A stretch of 64,000 nt of DNA from positions 1-64,000 of the forward strand of contig CAZKBQ010000001.1 of assembly GCA_964550855.1 (NCBI GenBank), written 5' to 3'. Made by a program: the position numbers and the translations under genes. The notes beneath the pieces are model-generated. The model worked only from the letters and a program-made list of their open reading frames with translations. It was not told where the DNA came from and did no database searches. Shown one piece after another: positions 16,658 to 25,286 of this stretch. This DNA is from JAGOBP01 sp964550855 (GTDB lineage Bacteria; Chloroflexota; Anaerolineae; Fen-1058). Positions within the stretch are counted from its first letter, which is position 1. Each line of letters begins with the position of its first letter.

Positions 16658-16686
16658 CCATCGGCGGCCCGGCTCCCCCGTTGGGC
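16652..16686 (+). other. Possible partial attC-like site 10
   Basis: ACTTAAC (16652-16658, overlapping the DUF488 stop) and GTTGGGC (16680-16686) are only 35 bases apart. A GCGGCCC/GGGCCGC stem spans 16663-16690. It may be a truncated attC or simply a terminator hairpin. Confidence 0.3.
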
Positions 16687-16725
16687 CGCTGCCGCCATCG
16701 GCCAAAAAGCACGGCGACCCACATC

Positions 16726-17427
16726 ATGGATCAGTTGAAGCAGCACTATCGCTCGTTGTTGCCAGACCTGCCGCGCTGGGTGGAAACGCGCGACCTCCTG
16801 TCAGGCGCGGGGTCGATTGTGGCAGAGAATGCGACGCGAACCGGCTTCGTCATCTGGAGCGAAGACGACGACCTGGGTTCCGTTGTCGGCGAACCGGCCT
16901 CCGAGGGTGTTCTCCACGCAGCCGACTGCGTATCGGAGGTCCTGGCGTTCCCGGAGAACATCGAGCAGGTGCGCGCCATCCTCCGGGATTTTCGGGCAGA
17001 GTCCGCCACCATCTTCTCGGCACCCGCCCAATTGCCGCCGGCACCGCCGCATGCCTGCCGTCAGCTTGGTCGCGCCGAGATCGCGTCGCTGCAGCACCTG
17101 CCGGCGGGGCTACTGGCAGAATTATCACAGGCGGCACAGGACGGCGCGACGATAGTTGCCGCCTGCGACGGCGCCCTGCCCGTAGCCTTTGCCTATGTTG
17201 CGTCGGAGACAGAAACTCTCTGGGATGTATCCATTGACACGATTGAGAGCCATCGTCGTAGAGGTTACGCCGCAGCCGCCGTCGTCGCTCTCATGCACGT
17301 GATGAAGCAGAGAGGCAAGACCGCAGTCTGGGGCGCGCTGGCAAGCAACTCGGCATCACACAACCTGGCCCGGCGCCTGGGTTTTACCGAAGTCGACACG
17401 CTCTGGGTCCTCGCGAAGCCGATTTGA
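16726..17427 (+). CDS. GNAT-family N-acetyltransferase
   Basis: This 233-residue protein has a divergent N-terminal half (residues 1-110) and a GNAT-type C-terminal half with VAFAYVASETETLWDVSIDTI, the acetyl-CoA loop HRRRGYAAAAVVALM and NSASHNLARRLGFTEV. This layout resembles FR47-like acetyltransferases. The acceptor is unknown. ATG 16726 is chosen because it starts the conserved sequence; in-frame codons upstream read through the putative cassette boundary. It is the last gene of the attC-like array, and no site is seen after it. Confidence 0.87.
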   Translation: MDQLKQHYRSLLPDLPRWVETRDLLSGAGSIVAENATRTGFVIWSEDDDLGSVVGEPASEGVLHAADCVSEVLAFPENIEQVRAILRDFRAESATIFSAPAQLPPAPPHACRQLGRAEIASLQHLPAGLLAELSQAAQDGATIVAACDGALPVAFAYVASETETLWDVSIDTIESHRRRGYAAAAVVALMHVMKQRGKTAVWGALASNSASHNLARRLGFTEVDTLWVLAKPI

Positions 17428-17658
17428 CACCGAGTGCGCGTCAAAGTCTTGCGGCGGCTGCATGCCGGCGATTGAAATCCCCCCCTTTGGAGCCGTGGGC
17501 TGAACGTCCACCCGTCGCAGGCTCAGGACGGGCTCTGCGTGGACGGAGTACCGTCGGCCCAGGCCCACGGTCGGCGGCACGCCCACCAGCTGCGAATTCA
17601 TTCGCCGGAGAAGTCGATCGGCAATACAATGACGCGCACTCTTTGACACCGCGGTTTT
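17428..17658. other. Intergenic boundary between accessory array and backbone
   Basis: These 231 bases separate the last cassette-like gene from the secDF promoter. I see no gene and no clear attC core. GC-rich imperfect palindromes are present (for example around 17515-17580, CCCACCGTCG-like arms) without a recognisable identity. Confidence 0.5.
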
Positions 17659-17687
17659 TTGACAGATCATGGGCCTTGTTTTATAAT
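17659..17687 (+). promoter_or_regulatory. Perfect sigma-70 consensus promoter of secDF
   Basis: TTGACA (17659-17664) and TATAAT (17682-17687) match consensus at all twelve positions with the ideal 17-base spacer. The predicted start is near 17694, about 60 bases before secD. Confidence 0.9.
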
Positions 17688-17707
17688 CCAGCCCGCTTGG
17701 ACAGTCG

Positions 17708-17736
17708 CGCCGGCACCTGAGGCCGGCGACTTTTTT
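17708..17736 (+). terminator. Leader terminator between the secDF promoter and secD
   Basis: GCCGGC (17709-17714) pairs with GCCGGC (17722-17727), extended by one C-G pair to a 7-bp all-GC stem. A TTTTTT run follows at 17731-17736. An intrinsic terminator inside a 5' leader implies attenuation or a short leader RNA. Confidence 0.65.
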
Positions 17737-17755
17737 GTGTAATTCGGGAGTGAGC

Positions 17756-19210
17756 ATGTCGAGACGGACTCGCCTCTGGGTGGTGATAATCGTCGTCCTG
17801 GCGCTGGGCGCGGTGACGATTTCCTTTTTGCCCGCCGAACGCATCACGTTTGAGCTGCTGGGCATCGACCGCAACGTGCGGGTGCGGTACGGCCTGGACT
17901 TGAGCGGCGGCTCGCAGGTGCTGCTGCAAGCCGATAACTGCACGGGCGACGACATTAACGCCCGACTGGAAAACGCGCGGCAGATTATCGAGAACCGTGT
18001 CAACGGCCTGGGCGTGTCCGAGCCGCTGGTTCAGACCCAGGACAATTGCCGCATCCTGGTGGAACTGCCCGCCATCGATAATCCCGCCGACGCCATCGCG
18101 CTGATCCAGCAGACGGGCAAGCTGGAGTGGACTGACAACGGCAACGATTTCTACAATGAAGGCGCCATCATCCGCACCACGGGCAACCCTGACCCTAAAG
18201 TGAATTCCACCATCACGGATACCGTGCCACTGCTGCCCACCACTTCGGTGACGGATACGGGCGCGCTGACGCCGACCACCTCCATTCCCGACAAGGTTTA
18301 TCAGACCATCGTCAGCGGCGCGGACCTGGATCCGGCGCGGCTCAGCGCGGGCCTGGGCGGCACCACCGGCAATCAGCCGGAGGTGCGCTTCCAATTGGTC
18401 GGCGCCGCCGTGCAGCGCTTTGCGCAGTTCACGGCCGCCCACAACGAGAGCACCAACGGCGGCCAGCCATACTATGCCTGCATCGTGCTGGATAATGTGG
18501 TGCAGTCATGCCCGTCCATCCGATCGTCCATTCCCGACGGCCAGGGCGTGATTACAGTGGGCAACGGCGGGATTGAAGAAGCCAATCGGCTGGTGAACCT
18601 GCTGCGCTACGGCGCACTGCCGCTGTCGTTGCAGGTGGTGCAGAGCCGCACCATCGGCCCGACGCTGGGTGAAGACTCCATCCGCGCCAGCGTGATTGCG
18701 GGTATCATCGGCCTGTCGGCGGTGGCGCTGTTCATGATCCTGTACTATCGGCTGCCGGGCCTGCTGGCCGTGCTGGCGCTGATCCTGTATGCCCTCATCG
18801 TCTTCGCGCTGTTCCGGCTGATCCCGGTGACGTTGACGCTGCCGGGCATCGCCGGGTTTATCTTATCGGTGGGTGTGGCCGTGGACGCCAACATCCTGGT
18901 CTTTGAGCGTATGAAAGAGGAGATGCGCGCCGGGCGCAAGCTGTTCGCCGCGGCCGAGATCGGCTTCGAGCGCGCCTGGCCGTCCATCCGCGACTCGAAC
19001 ATCTCCACGTTGATTACGTGCGCCATCCTGTTCTGGTTCGGCAACGCGTTCGGCGCCAGCATCGTCAAGGGCTTCGCGCTGACGCTGGCCATCGGCGTGT
19101 TCGTGAGCCTCTTTACCGCCATCCGCGTGACGCGCACCTTGCTGGAAGTCGTCATCAAGGGCGGCAATTTCGAAGAGCGCAAGTCGCTGTTCGGCCTGAT
19201 CAACGGCTAA
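17756..19210 (+). CDS. secD: Protein translocase subunit SecD
   Basis: SecD works with SecF to pull exported proteins through SecYEG using the proton gradient. The 484-residue protein has an N-terminal membrane helix (about 8-26), the conserved GLDLSGGSQVLLQ motif, a large P1-type periplasmic domain and five C-terminal helices. These include the hallmark VGVAVDANILVFERMKEEMRAGR. A poorly conserved insertion rich in Thr/Pro (about residues 145-180) lies in the periplasmic part. ATG 17756 has GGGAG five bases upstream. secF follows after 12 bases. Confidence 0.96.
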   Translation: MSRRTRLWVVIIVVLALGAVTISFLPAERITFELLGIDRNVRVRYGLDLSGGSQVLLQADNCTGDDINARLENARQIIENRVNGLGVSEPLVQTQDNCRILVELPAIDNPADAIALIQQTGKLEWTDNGNDFYNEGAIIRTTGNPDPKVNSTITDTVPLLPTTSVTDTGALTPTTSIPDKVYQTIVSGADLDPARLSAGLGGTTGNQPEVRFQLVGAAVQRFAQFTAAHNESTNGGQPYYACIVLDNVVQSCPSIRSSIPDGQGVITVGNGGIEEANRLVNLLRYGALPLSLQVVQSRTIGPTLGEDSIRASVIAGIIGLSAVALFMILYYRLPGLLAVLALILYALIVFALFRLIPVTLTLPGIAGFILSVGVAVDANILVFERMKEEMRAGRKLFAAAEIGFERAWPSIRDSNISTLITCAILFWFGNAFGASIVKGFALTLAIGVFVSLFTAIRVTRTLLEVVIKGGNFEERKSLFGLING

Positions 19211-19222
19211 CGGAGAGTCACC

Positions 19223-20140
19223 ATGTGGGATATTGTCGGCAAACGCTATCTGTGGTTTGGATTATCGCTGCTGATTATCGTGCCCGGCCTGCTGGCCCTG
19301 CTGCTCTGGGGGATGCCGGTGGCGATTGACTTCACGGGCGGTTCGCTGCTGGACATCCGCTTTAACAGCACGCCGCCGCAGTCCGAGCAGATCAAGGCCA
19401 TCTACGCGCGCTTCGGCTACGAAGACGCGGTGGTGCAGACCGTGGGCGACCTGGGTTACCAGATTCGCACCAAGGCCATGGACGACGCCACCAAGAATCA
19501 GATCTCAGACGCCATTCGCAGTGAACTGGGGCCGTTTACCGAGCTGGAATTCGGGACGGTCAGTGGCACCATCAGCGGCGAGGTGGTGCGGCAGGCGGCG
19601 CTGACGGTGGCCATCGCGGCGGTGGGCATCATGATCTATTTGTGGTTTGCCTTCCGCCAGGTGCCGCACGCCTTTCGCTACGGCGTGGCCGCCATCATCG
19701 CCATGCTGCACGACGTGCTGGTGATGATCGGCACGGCGGCCATCCTGGGCAAGCTGTTCGGCTGGGAAGTGGATTCGCTGTTCCTGACCGCGCTGCTGAC
19801 GGTCATCGGTTTCTCGGTGCACGACACTATCGTGGTATTTGACCGTGTGCGCGAAAACCTCATCCGGCGGCGCGGCGAGCGCTTCGAAGCGATTGTCAAC
19901 CACAGCATCATGCAGACGTTGGATCGCTCGCTGAACACGACGCTAACGGTGCTGTTTACGCTGCTGGCGCTGGTGCTGTTTGGCGGCCTCACCATCCGGC
20001 ACTTCGTGCTGGTCATGTTGATCGGCATCATGAGCGGGGCGTACTCGTCCATCTTCAACGCGGCGCAGATCCTGGTGGTGTGGGAATACCGCGAGTGGCG
20101 CACGTGGTTCCGGCGCAAGCCGCAGGCCGCCGCCGCTTAA
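19223..20140 (+). CDS. secF: Protein translocase subunit SecF
   Basis: This 305-residue partner of SecD has membrane helices at about 12-30 and in the C-terminal half (about 130-290). The DFTGGS motif near residue 36 and the signature TVIGFSVHDTIVVFDRVREN identify SecF. A GGAGAG ribosome-binding site precedes ATG 19223. It is co-transcribed with secD, and a clear terminator follows. Confidence 0.96.
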   Translation: MWDIVGKRYLWFGLSLLIIVPGLLALLLWGMPVAIDFTGGSLLDIRFNSTPPQSEQIKAIYARFGYEDAVVQTVGDLGYQIRTKAMDDATKNQISDAIRSELGPFTELEFGTVSGTISGEVVRQAALTVAIAAVGIMIYLWFAFRQVPHAFRYGVAAIIAMLHDVLVMIGTAAILGKLFGWEVDSLFLTALLTVIGFSVHDTIVVFDRVRENLIRRRGERFEAIVNHSIMQTLDRSLNTTLTVLFTLLALVLFGGLTIRHFVLVMLIGIMSGAYSSIFNAAQILVVWEYREWRTWFRRKPQAAAA

Positions 20141-20163
20141 TAACGCGCAATGAGCAATGAACC

Positions 20164-20193
20164 AAAGGGCCGGCTGGCGCAGTCGGCCCTTTT
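20164..20193 (+). terminator. Terminator of secDF
   Basis: AAAGGGCCG (20164-20172) pairs with CGGCCCTTT (20184-20192), followed by TTGCTTT. Confidence 0.75.
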
Positions 20194-20257
20194 GCTTTCA
20201 AGGCGACGCGGGTAGAATAGTAGCATTCACCGTCACCGTCCCGACCTGCCGGAGTCC

Positions 20258-20342
20258 AGTTACTCATTACTCATCACTCGTCACTCGTTACTCATTACTC
20301 GTCACTCATTACTCGTCACTCATTACTCAACCATCACTCATC
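20258..20342. repeat. Short satellite of TCATTACTCGTTACTCA type
   Basis: About 85 bases consist of near-repeats of ACTCATTACTCGTC / ACTCATCACTCGT units in 7-11 base steps. They fill the space between the secDF terminator and the next start codon. Related units occur at 28652-28692 and 48518-48575. Confidence 0.85.
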
Positions 20343-21062
20343 ATGCTCTACCGCATCGACCCTCACCTCTTCCAATCTTATCCCGGCTACGTGCGCGGCC
20401 TCGTCATCGCGCGGCGCGTGATCAATATCGAGCCGCCCATCGACGAAGTGGCGCGGCTGCTGAAGAGCGCGCAGCAGACGATCCGCAATCGATCGGATCT
20501 GGAGCCGGCCAGTGCCCAGCCGCGCATCGCGGCGTGGCGCGAAGCCTACCGCAAGTTCGGCGCCAAACCGACCGAATTTCCCAGCTCGATCGAGGCGCTG
20601 GTCAAGCGGGTGCGCCGCGGCGATGACGTGCCGTACATCAACACGCTGGCCGCGTTGTGCAACAGCACTTCGCTGCGTTATCTGACGCCCATCGGTGGAC
20701 ACGCCATCGACGGGCTGCAGCCCGACGATCAGCTGGTGCTGGGTTATGCTTCGGGCGCAGAAGCTTTTGAGCCGCTGGGCGGCGACCCGGTCGAGCACCC
20801 GCTCGCGGGCGAGGTGATCTTTTTCGTCGCGCCCGCCAATCGGGTGATGACGCGCCGCTGGACCTGGCGGCAGGGCGAATTGACCAAGTTGCAGCGCACC
20901 ACCACCGCCGCGGTGATCAACATCGACGGCCTGCCGCCGGTTACGCGATCGGACGTGGAGACGATCGCGGCTGATCTGGCCACGCTCGTCTCGATGTACT
21001 GCGGCGGCGCGACGACCGAAGTGAAAGTATTGAGTGCGGACACGCCTGAACAGGAACTATAA
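20343..21062 (+). CDS. B3/B4 (tRNA-binding type) domain protein
   Basis: This 239-residue stand-alone protein matches the B3/B4 domain of the phenylalanyl-tRNA synthetase beta chain (COG3382-like). Visible are AWREAYRKFGAKPTEFPSSIEALVKRV, PYINTLAALCNSTSLRYLTPIGGHAID and the C-terminal AANRVMTRRWTWRQ segment. Such solo proteins have been proposed to edit or hydrolyse misacylated tRNA or free amino-acid esters; the role is not proven. ATG 20343 lies immediately after the TCATTACTCGT satellite, and no ribosome-binding site is present. The next gene starts three bases after its stop. Confidence 0.85.
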   Translation: MLYRIDPHLFQSYPGYVRGLVIARRVINIEPPIDEVARLLKSAQQTIRNRSDLEPASAQPRIAAWREAYRKFGAKPTEFPSSIEALVKRVRRGDDVPYINTLAALCNSTSLRYLTPIGGHAIDGLQPDDQLVLGYASGAEAFEPLGGDPVEHPLAGEVIFFVAPANRVMTRRWTWRQGELTKLQRTTTAAVINIDGLPPVTRSDVETIAADLATLVSMYCGGATTEVKVLSADTPEQEL

Positions 21063-21064
21063 AC

Positions 21065-22030
21065 TTGCGCGCTTTAGTGATCGACAACGGACTTCGATTG
21101 GAAACAGCTTATCCCCGGCCGGTGCCGCCTCAGGGCGAGGCGCTGATTCGCGTGCGGCAGGCGGGTGTGTGCAACACCGATCTGGAATTGATGCGCGGCT
21201 ATCAGAACTTTCGCGGCGTGCCCGGTCACGAGTTCGTCGGCGTGGTCCAAGAGGCCGCCGGGCGCGAAGACTTGATCGGGCGCAGGGTGGCCGGCGAGAT
21301 CAACGCGGCCTGCGGCGTCTGCGAGACGTGTCGCGCCAATCGACCCACGCACTGTCCGCATCGCACCACCCTGGGCATCGACCGGCGTGATGGCGCGTTT
21401 GCCGAGTATCTGACGCTGCCCTTTGAAAATCTGCACCCCCTGCCCGATTCGATCAGCGACGACGCGGCGGTGTTTGTGGAACCACTGGCGGCGGCCTGCG
21501 AGATCACCGAACAAGTCCGCATCCAACCGACGGATCGCGTGGCCCTCATCGGCGACGGCAAACTGGGCCTGCTGTGCGCGCAGGTGTTGGCGCTGACCGG
21601 CTGCGATCTGATCGCGGTGGGACGGCACGCCGAGAAACTGGCGATTCTCGGCAGACGCGGGATTAGCACGACGACGCAGATCGATCGGTTGGCGCGAGCC
21701 TCGTTCGACGTGATCGTGGAGGCCACCGGCACGCCAAACGGCTTTGAAGCGGCGCGCCGGCTGGTGCGGCCGCGCGGCGCCATTGTACTGAAATCGACGT
21801 ATGCCGGTGAGGCGCTGCCCGTCAACCTGACGAAGATCGTCGTCGATGAAGTGAGCCTGATCGGTTCACGCTGTGGGCCGTTTGAGCCGGCGATCCGGCT
21901 GCTGGCCAACCACCTGGTGGACGTTGAAGCAATGATTCAGGCGCGCTATCCGCTGGCCGACGGTGTGAGGGCTTTTGAGCACGCCGCACGCAAGGGAACG
22001 TTGAAGATCATCGTGGCGAATGAACAATAA
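21065..22030 (+). CDS. Zinc-type alcohol dehydrogenase-like (MDR) protein
   Basis: This 321-residue medium-chain dehydrogenase/reductase has catalytic zinc ligands in AGVCNTDLEL and GHEFVG. Four structural-zinc cysteines lie in CGVCETCRANRPTHC. The Rossmann part carries ALIGDGKLGLLCAQVL. It should oxidise an alcohol or polyol with NAD(P)+; the substrate is unknown. The start is a TTG at 21065, supported by AGGAAC upstream. The three-base gap to the preceding stop implies co-transcription. Its length is slightly shorter than the usual 340-350 residues. Confidence 0.92.
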   Translation: MRALVIDNGLRLETAYPRPVPPQGEALIRVRQAGVCNTDLELMRGYQNFRGVPGHEFVGVVQEAAGREDLIGRRVAGEINAACGVCETCRANRPTHCPHRTTLGIDRRDGAFAEYLTLPFENLHPLPDSISDDAAVFVEPLAAACEITEQVRIQPTDRVALIGDGKLGLLCAQVLALTGCDLIAVGRHAEKLAILGRRGISTTTQIDRLARASFDVIVEATGTPNGFEAARRLVRPRGAIVLKSTYAGEALPVNLTKIVVDEVSLIGSRCGPFEPAIRLLANHLVDVEAMIQARYPLADGVRAFEHAARKGTLKIIVANEQ

Positions 22031-22090
22031 GCTGTGAGCAATTCGCATGCTCACTTGATCAGTCTGCCAGCTAACGAACCAACCACGCCT

Positions 22091-23494
22091 TTACACTCGT
22101 GAGCGGCTGCCCAGCGACCAGCCCAGTGCCACCGCGACGATGAGCAGCACACCGCCGCCCAGCGCCGCCAGCACCAACGTGCTATCGCCGCCATCGAGTG
22201 CGGCGCTGTCCGTCGGCGAAGGATCAATCGGCGCGGGGGTCGATACCGTCTGAACCTGTTCGCCGGCGGCCGCTTTGGCCGCGTTGGGCAGCGACTGGAC
22301 GATCTTGATGGGCGTGGCCGTCGGCGTGTTGGTCGGCGTCGGCGTGTCCGTCGGGATTGGTGTATCCGTCGGCACGGGTGTGTCGGTGGGCGTGGGCGTA
22401 AACGTCGGCGTCGGGGTATCCGTCGGCGTGGGTGTAAAGGTCGGCGTCGGCGTCTCGGTGGGCGTGGGTGTGTTGGTCGGCGTGTTGGTGGGCGTGGGCG
22501 TATTGGTCGGCACGGGCGTCTCAGTGGGCGCAGTGATGTAGCTGCCGGCCGTGCGGCGATATTCATCCGCCAGCAGCGCGGACAAATTCAGATACGCATC
22601 GCCATAGGTCACGCTCGGCTCAATCTGTGAGCCTTCCACCCATTCGTTAAACGACGTAATGACGGCCCAATCGGAGTTGGCCTGGGTGACGCCCAGAAAC
22701 GACGAGCGGAAGTAATCGCCGTTGGCCCGGGGGCGCTGATAGGCGCCCGCCCGTCCCGTCAGGCGATCGTCCCAACCGGGCATGGCCGTGCCGACGAAAT
22801 ACTTGAACGCGCCGAGCTCAATGGCCTTCTCGCGCACGCGCTTGCTCCACGTCACCACTGTGCCGCGCGGATCGGCTGACCAGGCGATGTTGTACAGGTG
22901 ATGACCGTCGAAGACGCGCAGATAGTCAAGATTAGTGCCCTCGCTGATCCAGATCGACTGGTGCAGCGGATCGACCGCGTCGCGAATGGCGGCCCACACG
23001 TCCACGCTAAAACGCGAATTCTGCCAGAAGAAGATCACCGGCTTGCCGTTGACCTTGAGATAGGCGGGATGCTGCGCGTGCCCGGCCAGCAACGCCGCCA
23101 GCGCGGCCTGCACATCGTCGCGGCTTCTGAAGAAGGGGCTGTTCGTCTCAAAATCGACCGCGGCGCGGAAGCCTTTGGCCTGCGCCACCGCCAGCAGCGT
23201 GCGGAAGTTCGTCTCGGTCTGGTTGTCGGCCGCGTCGCGCGGGCCATACCACGACTGAATGAACGCATCGATGCCGGCCTGCTTGGCCTGATCGACCTGC
23301 CGCTCGATGGTGGCCCGGTCGGTGGACTGATAGGGCGTCACGGGCTGATCGGACGTCTTGCGCGGGCCGAACGAATCGGGCGAATACCAGGCGTAATAAA
23401 AGGCCAGCACCAAATGCTCGCCCTGGGCCGAAGTGGCGCCTGCCGGGGCGAGCATCGCAAACAACACGAAAATCAGGGCAATACGCGCTTTCAT
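22091..23494 (-). CDS. Secreted GH99-like protein with Thr-Pro linker and C-terminal membrane anchor
   Basis: This 467-residue protein has a signal peptide (residues 1-22). A catalytic-like domain (about 27-320) resembles glycoside hydrolase family 99/endo-mannosidase-like proteins (LAFYYAWYSP, AGIDAFIQSWYGP, VITSFNEWVEGSQIEPS). A long TPT/TPTNTPTPT repeat linker (about 325-400) and a C-terminal membrane helix (about 445-462) with a basic tail follow. It should be displayed outside the cell, tethered by the C-terminus, acting on glycans. The Thr-Pro linker is common in Chloroflexota surface proteins. The start lies only 22 bases from that of mevalonate kinase on the other strand; a TAAAAT -10-like box is in the gap. 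Confidence 0.8.
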   Translation of the reverse strand: MKARIALIFVLFAMLAPAGATSAQGEHLVLAFYYAWYSPDSFGPRKTSDQPVTPYQSTDRATIERQVDQAKQAGIDAFIQSWYGPRDAADNQTETNFRTLLAVAQAKGFRAAVDFETNSPFFRSRDDVQAALAALLAGHAQHPAYLKVNGKPVIFFWQNSRFSVDVWAAIRDAVDPLHQSIWISEGTNLDYLRVFDGHHLYNIAWSADPRGTVVTWSKRVREKAIELGAFKYFVGTAMPGWDDRLTGRAGAYQRPRANGDYFRSSFLGVTQANSDWAVITSFNEWVEGSQIEPSVTYGDAYLNLSALLADEYRRTAGSYITAPTETPVPTNTPTPTNTPTNTPTPTETPTPTFTPTPTDTPTPTFTPTPTDTPVPTDTPIPTDTPTPTNTPTATPIKIVQSLPNAAKAAAGEQVQTVSTPAPIDPSPTDSAALDGGDSTLVLAALGGGVLLIVAVALGWSLGSRSRV

Positions 23495-23516
23495 CAGGCT
23501 GGGATTTTACCATAGG

Positions 23517-24467
23517 ATGAACAAACCAGACCCCGCCCTCCGGGATACGGTCAGCGCCTCGGCGCCCGGCAAAATCATTCTGTTCGGCGAGCACGCCGTG
23601 GTGTACGGGCGGCCGGCCATCGCCGTGCCCGTGTCGCAGGTGCAGGCCACCGCCACCGTTGCGCCGCACCCGTCGGGCGTCGTGATTCGATCGATCAACA
23701 CGGGCGAATCGATGACGCTGGACACGGCTGATCCCCAAAGTCCGCTCGTCGCCATTGTGCGGCTGACGCTGGCGGCCCTCAACATCCGATCGGCTGATCT
23801 GGCCCTCACGGTTGACTCCAGCATTCCCATCGCCGGCGGCCTGGGCAGCGGCGCGGCGGTGTCCGTCGCCATCGTGCGCGCGCTGGCGCGCTGGTACCGG
23901 CGGGCGATTGACGACGAGACGGTTTCGAACTTAGCTTACGAAGTGGAACGCCTGCACCACGGCACGCCCAGCGGCATCGACAACACCGTCATTGCCCATC
24001 AGCGCCCGGTGTACTTCGTGCGCGGCGAACCGATCCGCACCTTCAGCGTGGCGCGGCCGTTCAGTGTCGCCATCGCCAACACCGGCCGGCCCAGCTTTAC
24101 GAAGATCGCCGTGGGCGACGTGCGTCGCGGTTGGGAGGCGCAGCGCGATCAATATGAGGCGTGGTTTGACCAGATCGGCGCCATCGTCCGGCAGGCGCGG
24201 GCTGCCATCGAATCCGGCGCGAATGAGCAGCTTGGCCCGCTGATGGATCACAATCAGGCGCTGCTGCGCCGGCTCCAAGTCTCGTCGCCGGAACTGGAGC
24301 GATTGATCGCCGCCGCCAGACACGCGGGCGCGGCCGGAGCCAAGCTGGTGGGCGGCGGGCGCGGCGGCAACCTGATCGCGCTGGTGGACGAGCGGAATCG
24401 TGACGAGGTCGCCGCCGCGTTGCGCGATGCGGGCGCAACGAACGTCATCGTCACCAGAATTCAATAA
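23517..24467 (+). CDS. mvk: Mevalonate kinase
   Basis: This GHMP-family enzyme phosphorylates mevalonate with ATP in isoprenoid synthesis. The 316-residue protein shows the N-terminal motif APGKIILFGEHAVVYGRPA, the phosphate loop GGLGSGAAVSVA and the C-terminal AGAAGAKLVGGGRGGNLIAL. ATG 23517 is used; the frame extends upstream, but only over the divergent gene. Isopentenyl phosphate kinase follows after 18 bases. The pair suggests the route in which phosphomevalonate is decarboxylated before the last phosphorylation. Confidence 0.93.
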   Translation: MNKPDPALRDTVSASAPGKIILFGEHAVVYGRPAIAVPVSQVQATATVAPHPSGVVIRSINTGESMTLDTADPQSPLVAIVRLTLAALNIRSADLALTVDSSIPIAGGLGSGAAVSVAIVRALARWYRRAIDDETVSNLAYEVERLHHGTPSGIDNTVIAHQRPVYFVRGEPIRTFSVARPFSVAIANTGRPSFTKIAVGDVRRGWEAQRDQYEAWFDQIGAIVRQARAAIESGANEQLGPLMDHNQALLRRLQVSSPELERLIAAARHAGAAGAKLVGGGRGGNLIALVDERNRDEVAAALRDAGATNVIVTRIQ

Positions 24468-24485
24468 CGGCGGTAAATCAATACG

Positions 24486-25286
24486 ATGATGGTCTTTCTC
24501 AAACTCGGCGGCTCGCTCATCACCGACAAGACACGTGCAGAACATGCGCGGCCGCGCGTCATTCGCCGCCTCGCCCGCGAGGTCAAGGCCGCGCTGGCGG
24601 CGCGCCCCGATCTGCAGTTGGTGCTGGGGCACGGCAGCGGCTCGTTCGGGCACGTGGCCGCGAAGAAATACGGCACCCGCGAGGGCGTGAAAGATCGATC
24701 GGGCTGGCAGGGTTTGGCCGAAGTGGCCGCCGCCGCCGCGCGGCTCAATCAAATTGTGATCGATCACTTCATCGACGCGGGCGTGCCCGTCATCAGCCTG
24801 CCGCCGTCGGCATCGGCGCGCTGCGAAGACGGGCGGTTGATCGAACTGAGCCTCGCGCCGATCACCAGTGCGCTCGATCATGGACTGGTGCCGCTGGTGC
24901 AGGGTGACGTGGCCTTCGACACGGTGCGCGGCGCGACCATCGTTTCGACCGAAGACGTGTTTCTGTATCTGGCTGAGCGCCTGCACCCGGACGTGATTCT
25001 GCTGGCCGGTGAAGTGGCCGGGGTGTACGCCGATGCCGCGTTGACTGGCCGGGTGATCGAGGCGATCACGCCCGACACGGCCGCCCGGTACGCCGCAGCG
25101 CTGGGCGGCAGTCACGGCACCGACGTGACCGGCGGCATGGCCGGCAAAGTGCAGCAGATGCTGCATTGGGTCAGGCGCACGCCGGGCGGGCGCGTGCGAA
25201 TCTTCAGCGGCGCGCGGCCCGGCCATGTGCAGGCATTGTTGATCGATCCCGATCGGCCCATCGGCACGGAGCTGCGATATGACTGA
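24486..25286 (+). CDS. ipk: Isopentenyl phosphate kinase
   Basis: This enzyme converts isopentenyl phosphate to isopentenyl diphosphate with ATP, the last step of the alternative mevalonate pathway. The 266-residue amino-acid-kinase-fold protein has LKLGGSLITDK at the start and the hallmark HGSGSFGH with the active-site histidine. It also has QGDVAFD, TEDVFLYLA and TDVTGGMAGKVQQML. It follows mevalonate kinase closely, and its 3' end overlaps the zinc-ribbon gene by 8 bases. Confidence 0.94.
   Translation: MMVFLKLGGSLITDKTRAEHARPRVIRRLAREVKAALAARPDLQLVLGHGSGSFGHVAAKKYGTREGVKDRSGWQGLAEVAAAAARLNQIVIDHFIDAGVPVISLPPSASARCEDGRLIELSLAPITSALDHGLVPLVQGDVAFDTVRGATIVSTEDVFLYLAERLHPDVILLAGEVAGVYADAALTGRVIEAITPDTAARYAAALGGSHGTDVTGGMAGKVQQMLHWVRRTPGGRVRIFSGARPGHVQALLIDPDRPIGTELRYD

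Noticed and set aside
22275..22541. Plus-strand frame rich in VGVGV repeats
   Set aside because: It is the antisense reading of the Thr-Pro linker of the GH99-like protein on the minus strand.
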